Positions 1 to 12,300 of a DNA stretch of 64,000 bases are shown here, one piece after another. The notes below the pieces were generated by a model. That model worked only from the letters and a program-made list of their open reading frames with translations, did not search any database and was not told the origin of the DNA. Location: positions 36,955,101 to 37,019,100 of the forward strand of contig CP099840.1 in assembly GCA_030062745.1 (NCBI GenBank). Direction: 5' to 3'. This stretch comes from Capitulum mitella. Lineage: Eukaryota > Arthropoda > Thecostraca > Pollicipedomorpha > Pollicipedidae. The position numbers and the translations under genes were made by a program. The stretch's first letter is position 1, and each line of letters begins with the position of its first letter.

Positions 1-1503
1 GCACAGGCATTTTCCGCTACAGAGATGCATATGGTTCCAGACAGTCTGCTTTCTGTCGCACTCGGAAAGAAAACGTCACGTCATTTCCGGGTGGAAATCA
101 AGAACACTCAATGAGAATTGTGTTCATGCGGCGTGAATGCTACGTTTGCTTTTCTGAGATATAACTCAGTACCCCAGAATCCTATTTCATACATAATGTC
201 CGGTTTCTAAACACTAACACAGCAAAATAACTGGCACATGTGATGACTCTTAACTTATTTAGGCTGCAACATTTTGCTTCATCAGCACCAGATGTCATGG
301 GACGACATTTTAGTACCGTCGCTGCCTTTCGTTACTTTACCGAAGATAAAGCCGATTGCCACATCCATTGAAGAAATTCGCCGTAACTATGAGTCTTGTG
401 AAAGAAATGATTTGGATCATCGTGCTGGTTGACAACCAGGTGTTGATGAATTATAGGGTCGTACTTTATTCCTGATTCTATATCAATAAATTACCTAACT
501 CAATCCCAAAACATGACAGAACTCATCAAATCGTATTCTGTCACAAAAATTCGGCGCTTTAGAACACCTCTGAACTGAGAACCTTTCAACACCTTCACCG
601 TCCGGCGTACGGGCGCTCCATGTCCATTCTTCAATGAGCTGCACACCGCATCGTGAGCGGTGCTGCGATGGGAGCTAGATCAGCTAGGCAGTTCTGCCCA
701 CAGGCGCAGCCAAGGGGGGCCGGGCACCTCCCCCCTTTTGGAGGGCAGGGTCCCGCCCCTCCTCCCCCCCCTTAGGACCGCATTTTTGTGAAAACCATTG
801 CACGTCTTCTTCCTAGCGGGAGGTGTTCGTATGATTTCAGTTCACACCGAGCTCCCCTCGCCCTTAAGAAAGTCATAGCTGCTCCCCTGGTTCTGCCGAT
901 ACAGATTTTAAGTAGGTATTTAATGTAATGTGACTACTTTAAGAATCAGAAAAATCAAGACAATCATATTGGATTTTAATGGTCTTTTTTGCGCACGGCT
1001 CATAACTTGAAAAATAGCTGTAAATACCAGTACATTTTGCGAGTTTTGTACCGCCGACCGACCGACGTCTGACCGGGCACACGACATGACGCAAGATAAG
1101 TCGGCCTCCGACTACGACGCTAATGGTCAAGCCTGACTGATGCGTCGAAAAGGGGTCAGAAAACAAACAGCTAAATCGTGGTCGGGCACGTGCCGCGGTC
1201 GGACGCGGGTGCGCTAATGCGTCCGAGCCTTGATTTATTTGGGAAAGCATAGACTCTATATCAGTGCACGACACCAACAAAGTCACAAAGACAGGACACG
1301 GTCAGTGTATTTGCCCGCATGGCGTGATAAAGGGGTGTTCGTTTACGATGCAGACGTTTTCGCTTATGACCAACGGCGCGGTCTCACGTTGGAGCCAAAC
1401 ACGGTTGCTGGCAACAAATGGGCGTCGCTGGCCAGCCGCCGTCAGCCAGCCAGTGACATCGGCCGGCCGATTTCACTGTTTCTGCCCCGCCCGAGGCGCC
1501 AGC
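1..1503. other. No gene recognised upstream of the lectin-like gene
   Basis: I see no supported gene. About 680-780 is C/G-rich with poly-G and poly-C runs, and the sequence becomes GC-rich from about 1370 towards the coding region. The promoter and any 5' untranslated exon of the gene starting at 1504 should lie here, but no clear TATA box or other motif can be assigned. Confidence 0.4.
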
Positions 1504-3019
1504 ATGCTGCCACCGCTGCCGCTGCTGGCCGTCCTGCTGGCGGCGACGTCTCCCGTCCATGCTGCCATGTCGCCCGTGGCCAGCTTCACCTTCAGCGCGT
1601 CCGAGGAGGCGCCGCTGACCGTGCCGGCCACCGTGGTCTCGGCCGAGCTGGACGGAGTCAGCGAGTGCGCCTGCCGGCACCGCTGCTCGCCCGACCTGGA
1701 GTGCCGCGGCTACGGCTACAGCGAGACGAGAGCCGCCTGCCGGCTGACCGACACGCCGCCGGACTCTGTCCCGCTGGAGAACAGCACCGACAGCTGGCGC
1801 TGGTTCTCGCGCCGGGCGCCGCGCCGGCTCGGCGAGACGTGCGTCAGCGCCACCGAGTGCGTCACGCCGGCCGCCACGTGCCTGGCCGGCACGTGCCGCT
1901 GCCGGCCGCCGCGCCGGCCCGCCGCCGACAACGTCACATGCGAGAAGACGGGCAGTTTCATCAGGGTGCCGGCCGACCGGTTCAACGCCAGCCGAGCGCT
2001 GGCCGAGCTGCCGGCCGCCGCGGTCGCCGACTGCGAGACGGTCTGCGCCGCCAATCTGACGTGCATGGCGTTCACGTTCTCGGAGAACGCCGGCAGCTGC
2101 ACGCTGTACGCCGGCGGCGTGACGAGCGAGGGCGGCGGCGGCGGCGGCGGCGGCGAGGAGGCGTTCCTCTGGCGGTTCCCGCGACCGGACGGCGTGCCGC
2201 CGGACAACTACCAGGACGTGGGCAACGACACGTGGCTGGCTCTTTCCGAACCCGTCAACATCCGGACAGCGGCACACCGCTGCGCGGCTGACGACGCCAT
2301 CTTGTTCCCGCCGGGCTCCTGGAGGGAGATGGAGAAGGTGGCGCCTTCCGGCATGTTGGAGAGTGTTCCGGCCGTCGGTCTGGACCGCCCAGTACAAAAG
2401 TTCCTACTGAGTGATGGACGAGAAGGTGAGGGCCTCGACATCCCCTGGGCGCCGGGAAATCCGGTCGCGGGAAACAGACAATGCGCGATGTGGCAGCAAA
2501 ACGGCGCCGAAAACGTCAATTGCAGAGACGTTGTTCGTCCAGCCCTCTGTCAGTACATGGGTGAAAACGTCGCTCTCGGCAAGCCTTCCTGGATGAACGT
2601 CGCTAACAGTCCCGAGGCAGCGGCCAAAGGCAACGACGGCGACCTCGTCACATATCTTGGGAAAATGGACTACCCAGCACTGGAGATCAGCAGCGCCAGC
2701 AGCCATACGGCGTGGTCCTGGACTGTTGACTTGGGGGCTAGTTATCAGGTTACTGCGGTCCTGTACAGCGCGGGGGGGATGCTGCCTTTACAATCAGGAG
2801 AACACCGAAGTTCGGGTTGGGAGCGATGCATTCAACTTTGGCGAAGCCCACTCTTCGGAATGTTTTCGTCGCAGCGGTGGATTCGCGAGGAACCTGTACG
2901 CTCGTCTGTTCCGCTGCCACACGCCCCTCACCGGCCGCTACGTGCGACTAAGCAACGGGCCTTCATTTCTCACCTTCGGCGAGCTCGCTGTGTTCGGGAG
3001 CCTCGTCGAGGAGCCGTAG
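1504..3019 (+). CDS. Secreted PAN/C-type-lectin-like/F5-8C (fucolectin-like) protein, single exon, one frameshift
   Basis: Predicted secreted or extracellular-matrix glycan-binding protein of about 504 residues. The start at 1504 is chosen because it opens directly with a signal peptide (MLPPLPLLAVLLAA...) of about 20 residues; the frame is open upstream but not protein-like there. Domains by eye: a Cys-rich PAN/apple-like region (~25-103), a short EGF-like Cys cluster (~110-146), a second PAN-like region (~147-225) ending in a Gly run and Glu pair, a C-type-lectin-like region (~235-352) with the closing pattern CAMWQQNGAENVNC...ALC, and an F5/8C/fucolectin-like domain from ENVALGKPSW (~355) to the end. 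No EPN or QPD sugar motif is visible. Several NxS/T sites are present. The frame shifts by one base in a G7 run at 2772-2778; with six Gs the F5/8C domain continues to the stop at 3017-3019. This is either an assembly error or a recent mutation. No introns are needed, which is unusual beside the intron-rich genes elsewhere in the window. The exact ligand cannot be named. Confidence 0.7.
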
Positions 3020-4892
3020 AGCATTGTTCGCCGCCGTTCCGCTCGGCGATCCTGAGACGAGCCCTGGCCACCGATCATCCTCAGGACAGTGCTGCCGTCC
3101 CCTGGCGCTGATTGGTCTGGTGATGTTGCTACGGCCGCTGCTGCGACCTCGGCGGCGGTCAGAGGTGCATACTGTCGAGCTTTGCTCCAGTAGCTTTGCT
3201 GTGTCTTTTCTTGCGGCGAACTGATGCATGTGCGGCTTTCAAAGCCCAGCAGCCAGCATTGCTTTTGCTGTGGTTTCCACTCGCCGGTGGAGGACCAGGG
3301 TCAGGCTTGTGGCAGTTGGCGAGCGTTTTCCACGCACAAACGTGCGCGCGCCTTGTTTCGGCCACCTCCCAAAGTCATCAGAGAGAGAACGTGTTACCTT
3401 CACCAGTTATTTTAAACTGAGATGACCAGGCTGTAGATCCTAGTGTCTACGGCCACAATTTATGGTTACAGTTACATTACATTTGTCGATATACGCAGGA
3501 CTAACAGCTGTTGCTTTGCATAAGCAACAAAACAGATTCGTAGCGAACGCTAGCCAGCAAAGCGGGCAGGAAAAAACGAGACGACCTCAAGCCGTCTGGA
3601 TAATTTCACACTTTGTCTGGACCGTTGAGTTTGGCCGACTGCAGACTGTTCTGAAAAGATAATGAGGTAAGGAGATTTTACCATGCCTGCAAGCTCACAG
3701 AGGCCCAACTTCGGCAGCTCACTATCACCACAAATGTTCCCAACCCGCCGCAGGTGCTCGGTCCGCCTTATCAAACCTGCCACTGCAACTGGAAATTCGC
3801 ATCGTGCCATTGCAAATGACGCCACAATTTTTAACGCAAGCAGTCCTTTGTTTTCCTGACCTGTGATGTTTGTGGGAATTTCCGCAGTTTTTGGGGGGCA
3901 AATGACCAATTGCCCCCCCCCCTATTCATAATGCTAGGTGCCACCTGTTTGGTCCCACCACCCCAGAGGTTGTAGCCAAATCTCAGTGACTGCATACAGC
4001 CAGCTGTTATCTTGGCTGTTTGATTAACTGTCCTGCAGAGACATTTGAAGGTGCGGGATATAAGAGAGCGGTGCTTAAGAAACGCATTATTCATCCCGGG
4101 AAACTGGGCATGTTCGAATACGGCTCGCACGTAACGAGGAAGACAAGGCAGATAACTCGTCAGCACCTTAACAACATGGGCTAGCCGGCGTATTTTGTTA
4201 TATGGTCCGTAGTGATATTGAAAATTAAAAGTTGTGAAGGCGTGAAAGATGGGGCTGCGACACCTGTGGAACTGCCCCGACTTGACGGCGTACCAGCCAG
4301 CCGGAAACACACGTGAAGTGACCACAAATTGATAGCTGCGTCAGAACACCAGTCTCGACTCATGCAATCATGACTGATGTGAAAATCCCTTGTAGTATAA
4401 CTTACCTTTCTGAACATACCAGAAAGACGTCTCACTGTTGCATACTGCGTGGCTGCCAGATCGCTCTCTGGTTTTGAAGGATTGCCATCAAAACCAGAGA
4501 TGTGTCTATATGTGTTTGCATTCTGCACGTGTCTACATTCATAAACATAATGAAATAAATATATCTTAACGCTCACAACTCGTTTCGACGTGGTTACTAC
4601 CATAGCCAAATTTAAGTGCTATAAGTGACAAAGGTATTAGATGCGCCAGTTTTGCAATTTTCGCTCCACATTTGAAAAGACATCAAGAGCACCATTCAGC
4701 TCAGGGTTCTTTGAATGGATTGGTAACATAGCAAAATCATATGCCAAAGAATAAAATGAAGGGATAACAAATGAAGCCAATGGCCGAGGTGTGTTGTCAG
4801 TTGCTATTGTGTTATTTAATGACGCTCTAGACTGCCAGGGTCATTTAGCATCGCAACCTCTCACGCCGGTCGTCGCGAGGGACGACGAAATA
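3020..4892. other. Intergenic, no gene seen
   Basis: 3' flank of the lectin-like gene. The short open frames on both strands have no recognisable protein signal and I see no convincing exon. A C9 run lies at about 3915-3923. Confidence 0.4.
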
Positions 4893-4965
4893 TCGCTATT
4901 ACCCAGACTCGAACCAGGGACTTTCGGCCACAAGGCGAGCATGGTAACCACTATACTACGTCGCC
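4893..4965 (-). pseudogene. tRNA-like sequence (degenerate; tRNA remnant or SINE head)
   Basis: The reverse strand reads GGCGACG, then an A-box-like AGTATAGTGGTTA, then a B box GGTTCGAGTC in a T arm that can still pair with wobbles. The layout matches the Val/Asp/His class of tRNAs. The anticodon stem (CTCGC against CCGAA) does not pair, the acceptor stem is poor, and the anticodon cannot be assigned with confidence. It is therefore a pseudogene or the tRNA-derived head of a short interspersed element. The first MITE starts about 180 bases further along the plus strand. Confidence 0.55.
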
Positions 4966-5144
4966 CCCAAGCCTTTTATCAATCACAGAGACAGATCACG
5001 TCAATCACAGAGGATCTGGCGCAAGCCCACGCACAATAAACCTGGCAAAAAGTTCCTGCATAAATGCTAGAAGACGAGCAGACTAGTCCCCTCTGCTTGC
5101 CCCCAAACGTTAAGACACCCCTTCCAACGTCCAACTAGCACCAT

Positions 5145-6359
5145 TTAACCCTATTCCCGGCAGGGGGGGCTGAATCCGCCCCCCTCGGGTTTTTTGCTTA
5201 CCAATTCCAGGCTTTTTAACGCAGCTTCACGAAACTTGGTGACTTTTCCTAGCTATTTTTTCTACGAGCTGTGACAAAATTTCACAATTCTACTTTGCTC
5301 AGGAGCGGAGCCAGGCAACATTTTTGGGAGACACCTCAGGTCATTTTTGGCCATATTCAGGGTAAAAGGAAAATGTCCGCCAAAAACAGAGATTTTAAGA
5401 TAGAACTTAAAACTTTACACGGATGTATAGATAAATAGTTGGGCAATGTCCACACAAAATTTTGTTTACCTGAGATCACTTTACAAGGTCAGGTCAAGGC
5501 CAAAATTCAAAATTTGTTTTTTTGCAATAATTTCCGCGCCGTTTTTTTAAATGTCAAACTCGGAATATATATGACGTAGAAGGGTGCCCTCTACTTGTGT
5601 ACCAAGTTTCAGTTTGATATCAGGTCGTGTCACGGAGCTATGACCTAAAATGTCAGTGCGCGTACCCTACATCGCAATAGCCATAAAATGAAATTTTTGA
5701 AATAGAGTGAATTAAAATGATTGAAAACGTTTACAGATAATATGAAATGCACACGAAATCATCCCAGGTAACCCCAAGGTCACTTGAGGTCATTTAAGGT
5801 CAAAGGTCACAAGTTGATGTGAAGAACGTGTGACCATGACAGTTCCCCCATTTTCATGTCCCTGGCACCGCCTATGATAACATTATACAAACACTGCAAT
5901 GCGATTTGTACTTCTTTAGCATAGCATGACTAGCAGAAGCCCAAAAAAGCGTTTTAATTTTTTTGTTCATTCAGTTGTTAGAAAATTAATCCTCCTATTT
6001 TTGAAACCCTGTGAACGCCCATGAATTTTCTCGAAATTTCAGATCTGTGGACCCATGGTGAAAGCTCTATCCATAATCTCTCGATTCATGCCAGTTTCAT
6101 TGAAATCGGTCCATAAACGACGGAGTTATAAGAAGTCCAAAAGTACCCTCCATTTTGACATTTTTGCCCCCCTGTATCCACAAATTTCAAAATTTTGAAA
6201 ATTTCTTTTTACAAAAGTGTAGTTCACGCCACGGCAAATCGATTGCCGTTTGTTGCGATGAAATCGGACGAGTAGTTCTCGATATCTCAGGGGGGCCGAA
6301 TCGGCCCCCCCCCCGCCGGGAATCGACCATACCGTCTAGCCCTCCGGGAATAGGGTTAA
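5145..6359 (+). mobile_element. piggyBac-type MITE, family 1, copy 1
   Basis: Non-autonomous DNA transposon of about 1.21 kb. It is bounded by TTAA on both sides (5145-5148 and 6356-6359) and by inverted termini CCCTATTCCCGG and CCGGGAATAGGG. TTAA target duplication with CCCT...AGGG ends is the signature of the piggyBac superfamily. Just inside each end is a G-run/C-run palindrome around GAATC. No transposase frame is present. The interior carries four AGGTCA half-sites at 5777, 5787, 5797 and 5804. Three further copies in this window share ends, length and interior. Confidence 0.85.
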
Positions 6360-9300
6360 GTTGCAGCGAGGAACTTCTTTGTGCCATCTGGTGCTCCTTT
6401 ATTCTATGAAGTGCTGTCCCGACCCACAGCGCGCGCCCCTGACGTAAGAACACCCAATTCATCCTTTACGTTTCAAACGTTCTTGCTCTCATACGATATA
6501 GGAGCATTTCTGGAGCAAGAACGATGCTACTGCTTTGTAGTCTGGGTGGCCACTGAATCCCATGCACCACTGTCTTACTCACCGCGGTGCTCTAACGTAC
6601 AAACAAAAGACGTTCCCAATGCCTTGGTGTCTTTAGGTGATAAACAGCAATTTTTACGTGACGTTTAAATGGAGACAGCCGCTGAGACTCATGGCTGAGG
6701 CACCCGGGTCCCAGATACGGAGATGTCCGACTCAGAGTCCACAGCGCGCTGACTCCTTGCAGGAGGTAAGAACGAGCCACTTAAATCGTCCGGACTTTGA
6801 CGTAATCTTGCCACAGGCTACAGTCCAAAAGCACTGGAGAGCCTGTGTTGTGTCATCTAACTGCATGCCTCGGGGTGCCGGTGACAAAGCTTCCCGCTGA
6901 TAAAACATTCAGAACGAGCACCGACAATAAGGTGTATGAACCTATGAAGGGCATCTCGTCTTCAGCCCCGGCTCCTTGTCCAGTGCCTCAGACCAAGCGG
7001 CAATGGTGACGACGCGAAACTGTCCATGCATGTTTCCCGTGGCCTTAAAAAAGAGCGATGCCAGATCCTTGGATCCTCGCCAAAGCGTTCATCCCTGTAC
7101 GTGTCTTCCCCAATAAAGAAAAGTAAACAAAGCACGGGGAAATAATGACACGCTGCAGATACCCTAACATTGTTAACATGTCAGTCGCCAGCACCTCCGG
7201 GGTCGGCCGCTGAGCCGGCGCCGCGGACAGCTGCTCGATGAAACCACAGCAACCGCCGACTTCTCATCGACCGACAGGGCAGGGAACGGTAAAGGTTACG
7301 GTTGTTACCAACACATGTCCTGTAACTGGCAAGCAGCATGCATCTGTAACGTGTCTGTGTGGCTTTCACCTTGCTACCCGTTACTTGTCCAAAGACAGAA
7401 CTATAGTCTGTCCTTAAAGAAAGCAAAGAATACGAGCTTTACTGAGTTCAGTAAAGTTCAGACTAAAGTAAAGAACTCTTTACTAAAGCAAAGAGTTCAG
7501 TAAAGGGACTATCTTATGTATGAGGACTGAAGCCTGATGCATTTCTATCCTTCCTCCATTGCACCAATGCAACGTTTGAAAAAGAATGTGGCGCGGAGTT
7601 CTAGCTTGTCTCAAGATGATGCGGCTCGTCAAGCTTTTTCAAGGTCTTATATTGGCATCTGCTACCTAATACCGGAGAGGTCAAATCGATTGAAAGGCTT
7701 TGCAAAGACATATATCCCTATAATTTGGAAGGTTCGGTATTACCCCAGAAATGCGTTGAGGCATCAACGGGTAAGCTTTGATCGAAACAAACTCCATTGA
7801 AAGGACCTGGCGTCAGAGATACTCGCATGAGAAACTACCATCAAGGCTGAATTTATCCGATAGCCATCCTTTTATCAATCCCCTCTCACATAACTTTGCA
7901 AAGCGTTTGGTCCGAACGAAATAGACTCTTGGTTTCAGGGACCAAAGAACGTCCCGAGTGCCTCTCCATTTGATTTTGGCCTTGTCGCATCACTGTTCGG
8001 TTGTAACCCCTGTTAAACCGGCACATTACCGACATTTCCCGCATCTCGCCTTTGTCTCTTTACCCTCCCTGCGCCTGCCAGGAAAACAACACACCCCCTG
8101 CGCGACTCCGTTTAAAATTAAGGAGACCTATTAAGGCAGGCGGGACGTCGGCGTTCATACCGGATCCTTGATCGTCTGCTCACGTCTACCCTTCTCCGCC
8201 GCACCGCCGCTGACGCTCCCGCCGCCGTCGGCAGCAGCGCTCTGGCGGCGGCTAGCGTAACTGGAGCTTCTGGCGGCGGCCGCTGTTTGTTTTTGCCGCC
8301 TGCCGGTCGCCGGGCGCCGGCGCCCGGGGCCGGTCCCACACACCCGCCGCCGTAACGACCGCCGGTTCACACCAGTATTCGATTTAAACGGCTATTGTTT
8401 TTGCGCGCGGAATTCGGGAGGCGCCGGTAATTGTGCCGGCACCTCCCGGGGGCGGGGCAAACGGAGCGGAAGGGGTGAGACGCGCCCGGCGTCGGCGCTT
8501 TTGACGCGTCCGCGCTCTCACCGCCGGACTAACCGCCAGCAGATGGCGTCTGAGCCCAGCCGAATTGGTCATGAGAAGGCGAACATTTGGCAAGACTGGT
8601 GACTCGGGAGACACCCAGTTGCCGTTTGCATGCCACTGGTCGTTTGCAATGAGCTCATATACGTTGGATGCATAACATCGTTAGTTGTCGTTGCGATATA
8701 ACAAGGGACTTCATAAAAAAACGGCAAACGGAAAATTTGTCGCCTACTAGGACGGGAGCATCATATAATGGTATCGCATAGAAGGGTTTATTCCCACGCT
8801 CACAACGATGAGGAGATTTTGCCTTCACTGGCACGATCTTAGAAATTGAACTGAGTGTTAAATCCGCCAAATATTTCGTCTGTTGTCTAATTCGTAAGCT
8901 ATATTGATTTGCTGGGCCCCCCAAATTATATTGGGCGCATAGCATTTGTTCTGAAACGTTTTACGAATTTACCTTTTAGGTTTCTGAAGCAGTAAGTCCA
9001 GGCCCAGCCTCTCGAACGGTATTTCTGTTTTTTTTCGAATACTCTACCAACACTGGGGGATGCGTGTCGTACAACTTCCATATCTCAAAGTGCCTGCTCA
9101 TCGAGCAGAAGAGAGAGAGGAAGAGAGAGGGAAAGAGAAAAAGACGGGGAGAGAGAAGACGAGAGAGAGGGAAGGTGAACAGAAAGAGAAAAGGGGAGAG
9201 GGAAACAGGAGGGGAAGGGAGAGAGCCTCATCTCAGGAGTTCTGAACTTTTAACTCCTCTCTAACTCTATTAAAAGTTGCTCCATTAAACTTCCTCAGAA

Positions 9301-12300
9301 CGACGCTCCTCTCCCGCTCCCGACAGCTAACTGCAGGGGGTCAGACGTTCCGATCATTCATACTCTCCTCTGTTTTTCGGTGTATTCCTTCCAGTCATCT
9401 GGAGGGATCGAACCTGAACAAATGCTGCGGAACAGCGCGGCAGTGCCGCACATCCGCGCCGCACACGCAAAACCAGGACGTCACCGGATCCCAGCACAGC
9501 AAGTGTTCGCCAGTGTCTGAACCCCACCATTGATTTCCACCGCTGGCACGTGCTGCACGAGCGTAGTACTCCGGCCGCAGCTGCAGACGGGAGGGGGGGA
9601 GACTCGCGCGGTGGTCGCGTGCCCCGACAGCAGCTGCGGCAGAGTAGTTCCGGTTCGGGCCGCCGCGCGCCGGTGGCGCTGCTGTCGGCCGGCGGCGCCC
9701 GCTGCAGTGCGTGGCCGAGGGGTCGCACGCAGCGGCGGGGGGAGAGCGCAGCGGACCGGAAGAGCCGCACGGCGACCACCAGGTGAGTGTCGCGCCCGCA
9801 CCAGCCCGATGCCGGCGCGGACACAGAACGAGTCTCCCTCTCTACCCTTGACACAGCCAGCAGCCAGCTCCAAGCTGACCGAAAAGAAAGCATAGATGCC
9901 TCGCTCCTCTGTCGCTGTATCCGCTCATGGGATGTTTGGCCTGGACAGGCGGCGGACTGAAGCCCGCAGTGGCCGTGTTTGGGGGACAATGGCAGCTCCG
10001 GTCTTCCGGCTCTAAGTGGGCCATGTTGAGCGCACACATGCCATGATCCCGATGGAACACAAGTTATACCCGTATTGTATTCAACCCCTCGATGACCTGG
10101 GCGGGCCATTGCGTCATATCGGAAAGGTCGCGTCCTTTCGGAGTAAAGCAGCGCCCAGGTGACGCATCACCTATCGTAGTCAACTTAGAATCCGACGCAA
10201 AACGAGGATAGCCTGCAATCCATCGGGATCCCGGCATATGTCTGGTTGAGTGGCGTGACGTCCACCGTGCCCCTGGCTCCCGACAGTCGGCTCGTCACCT
10301 GTGGGTTGCGCTGTGGTTGCATTGACGTCTGGTGACCTCAAAAGCCAGCTACGATGCTTGTTGTGGTAACATGTGGAGCGGTGTGGCCACAGGCATTTTG
10401 ATGCGGGACAATCAACTGCACAGATATGACAGGCCATTTTGTGTCCCGAGATCCCTGTCCCGGTGTACGAGTTTCAAGGATGCATGTTGGTCGTGTGGTA
10501 TACTCATCACATCAGCTGAACATCTGCAGCTCTTTCAGTCAATGCCTCCGTCGTATAAATCATATGTCAAGCGTGGAGAGAAACGAATCGCTGAGTCGCT
10601 GACCTAACACAGGGTAGGATTCCCTGCGATCAATATCAGCAGCAACAGACGTTCTGTTTCTTGGTGAGTCTGGTTATCTGAGTTCGCTCAAGTTTTACAT
10701 TTTGATGCGCAATTCACGGGTGAGTTGGCATTCTCACTATGTTCGCGTTTTAAGCGTCAGAATAACATTCAGTGTCTGTGTCTGCGTGTTTGCTTGTGCA
10801 ACGCGCAGGAGCCAGGATTTAGAATAAAGCGCGATTTGAGCATCTTCAGGGGCTTAAAAAGAATGGATATCTTCTGGCTTCCTCTGGCTCAGCTGGAGGT
10901 ACGAGTCAGGCGAATTCCAGCCCGAATCGTTTGTGCGAGGACCCTAACATGGGCCGGCACCAGCAATCAGACATTTCGCTGTCTTTTATGGCAGTATCAC
11001 ATACTGATGCCATGAAAAGGCATCGGATCTTTCCCTTGCTCATACATGAGTGATCTTAAATGATTTCATGCTGGGCTCCAGCTCACCACCTGGTCGACAG
11101 CCTCACAATCGCGCGTCTTTGTTTTTCTCGGGCAGATCCTGCCAACGTTCAACGTTTGTAAATCTGAGCTACCTACTTGGTGTTGAAAGTCATTTGGGCC
11201 GATGATGGAACAGTTTATGGGATCGAGATGATTGTGTGCATTTGAGCCAATGCGAGCGAACTCGGTCTTTCATATATCCCGCGCGGATGTTTATCGACCG
11301 TAGAATCAATGAGTTTTCAGGCTGTCACGCAAGCATGCGGTGAAACGAATCCAAGGCCAGCCATTGAACGATTAGAGAACGGAGGCAATATTTGTTATGA
11401 GAAATCGTACATCCGTTCCTTTCACACGCCCCCTTTGCGGCTAAACTTACGAGAGCTCCACGCGCTCTGACTACCTTTTCGTGACTCCGTTGGTGTGGAT
11501 TGGGAGCAGTAGCCGGTAACCGGCGCAGCCCAGCTTGGATGCCGGAGCCGTGTGCGCCGACACGGTGCAGGCGGCCAGTCGTAGCGTGCGGCAAACGCAG
11601 GCTGGACGTCACGATAGGTCGGCGACCTGTCCGCGATCATAGCGCCCGACTGTCACCTGGGTAACGAGCTCGCAAATGTCACCGCTCGCTCGCCGGCGGC
11701 GTGCCCGGGCCGGGGATGCGGGCGGATGACCGAGTATCAGTCCACCACTGCCGCTGGACGGCGGTGGATTAGGCGTTCAGCCCGAGATGAGGGCGATGAC
11801 TACACTTTCCGGCACACCGGCTGCTCGTTCGCTGAACTGCCATTAATCGCCGGTGTAACGCAGCTGACATTCTATCACGCGGAGCCAAGGCGTGGCGCCC
11901 TAGCGGGCCACAAAAGGTGTCCGCTGGATACGCTGACGTCTAGTGTTCTGCCTGTTTCCTCGCGTGCTCGTGTGACCGGCGACAGACTCCAATGACAAGC
12001 TCCGATGAGCCGCTCCCCTTCGACGTGAAGTGGCCGGAAGGGTATCGACTTCAGACACCTGCAGCCGTCCTTTACGCCTCTGGGTTTTTTCGGCTGAACA
12101 AAGAGGGTCCCACGTGGCCCGTTGATTTGCAAGGCTTTTCTGCTCACCGCGAGCGTGAGTTTTGGCTTGAATCACAAAATACCGCCGACCGAGCATGGTC
12201 CAGGAGTCTGTCAGGTGCGCGAGATCTCCGATAGGGGTAGTCGGATGTCACCTATGTGTTGCACCTGCCGTCGTGACGATCTGGTCGGCGGGGATTTTTT

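Noticed and set aside
1384-2397. 337-codon minus-strand frame opposite the lectin-like gene
   Set aside because: Antisense shadow of a GC-rich coding exon; it has no signal peptide or recognisable domain, while the plus frame has both.
9354-10109. 251-codon minus-strand frame
   Set aside because: CpG-rich stretch with competing frames on both strands; no recognisable motif or splice context. It could be a promoter CpG island, but this cannot be shown.
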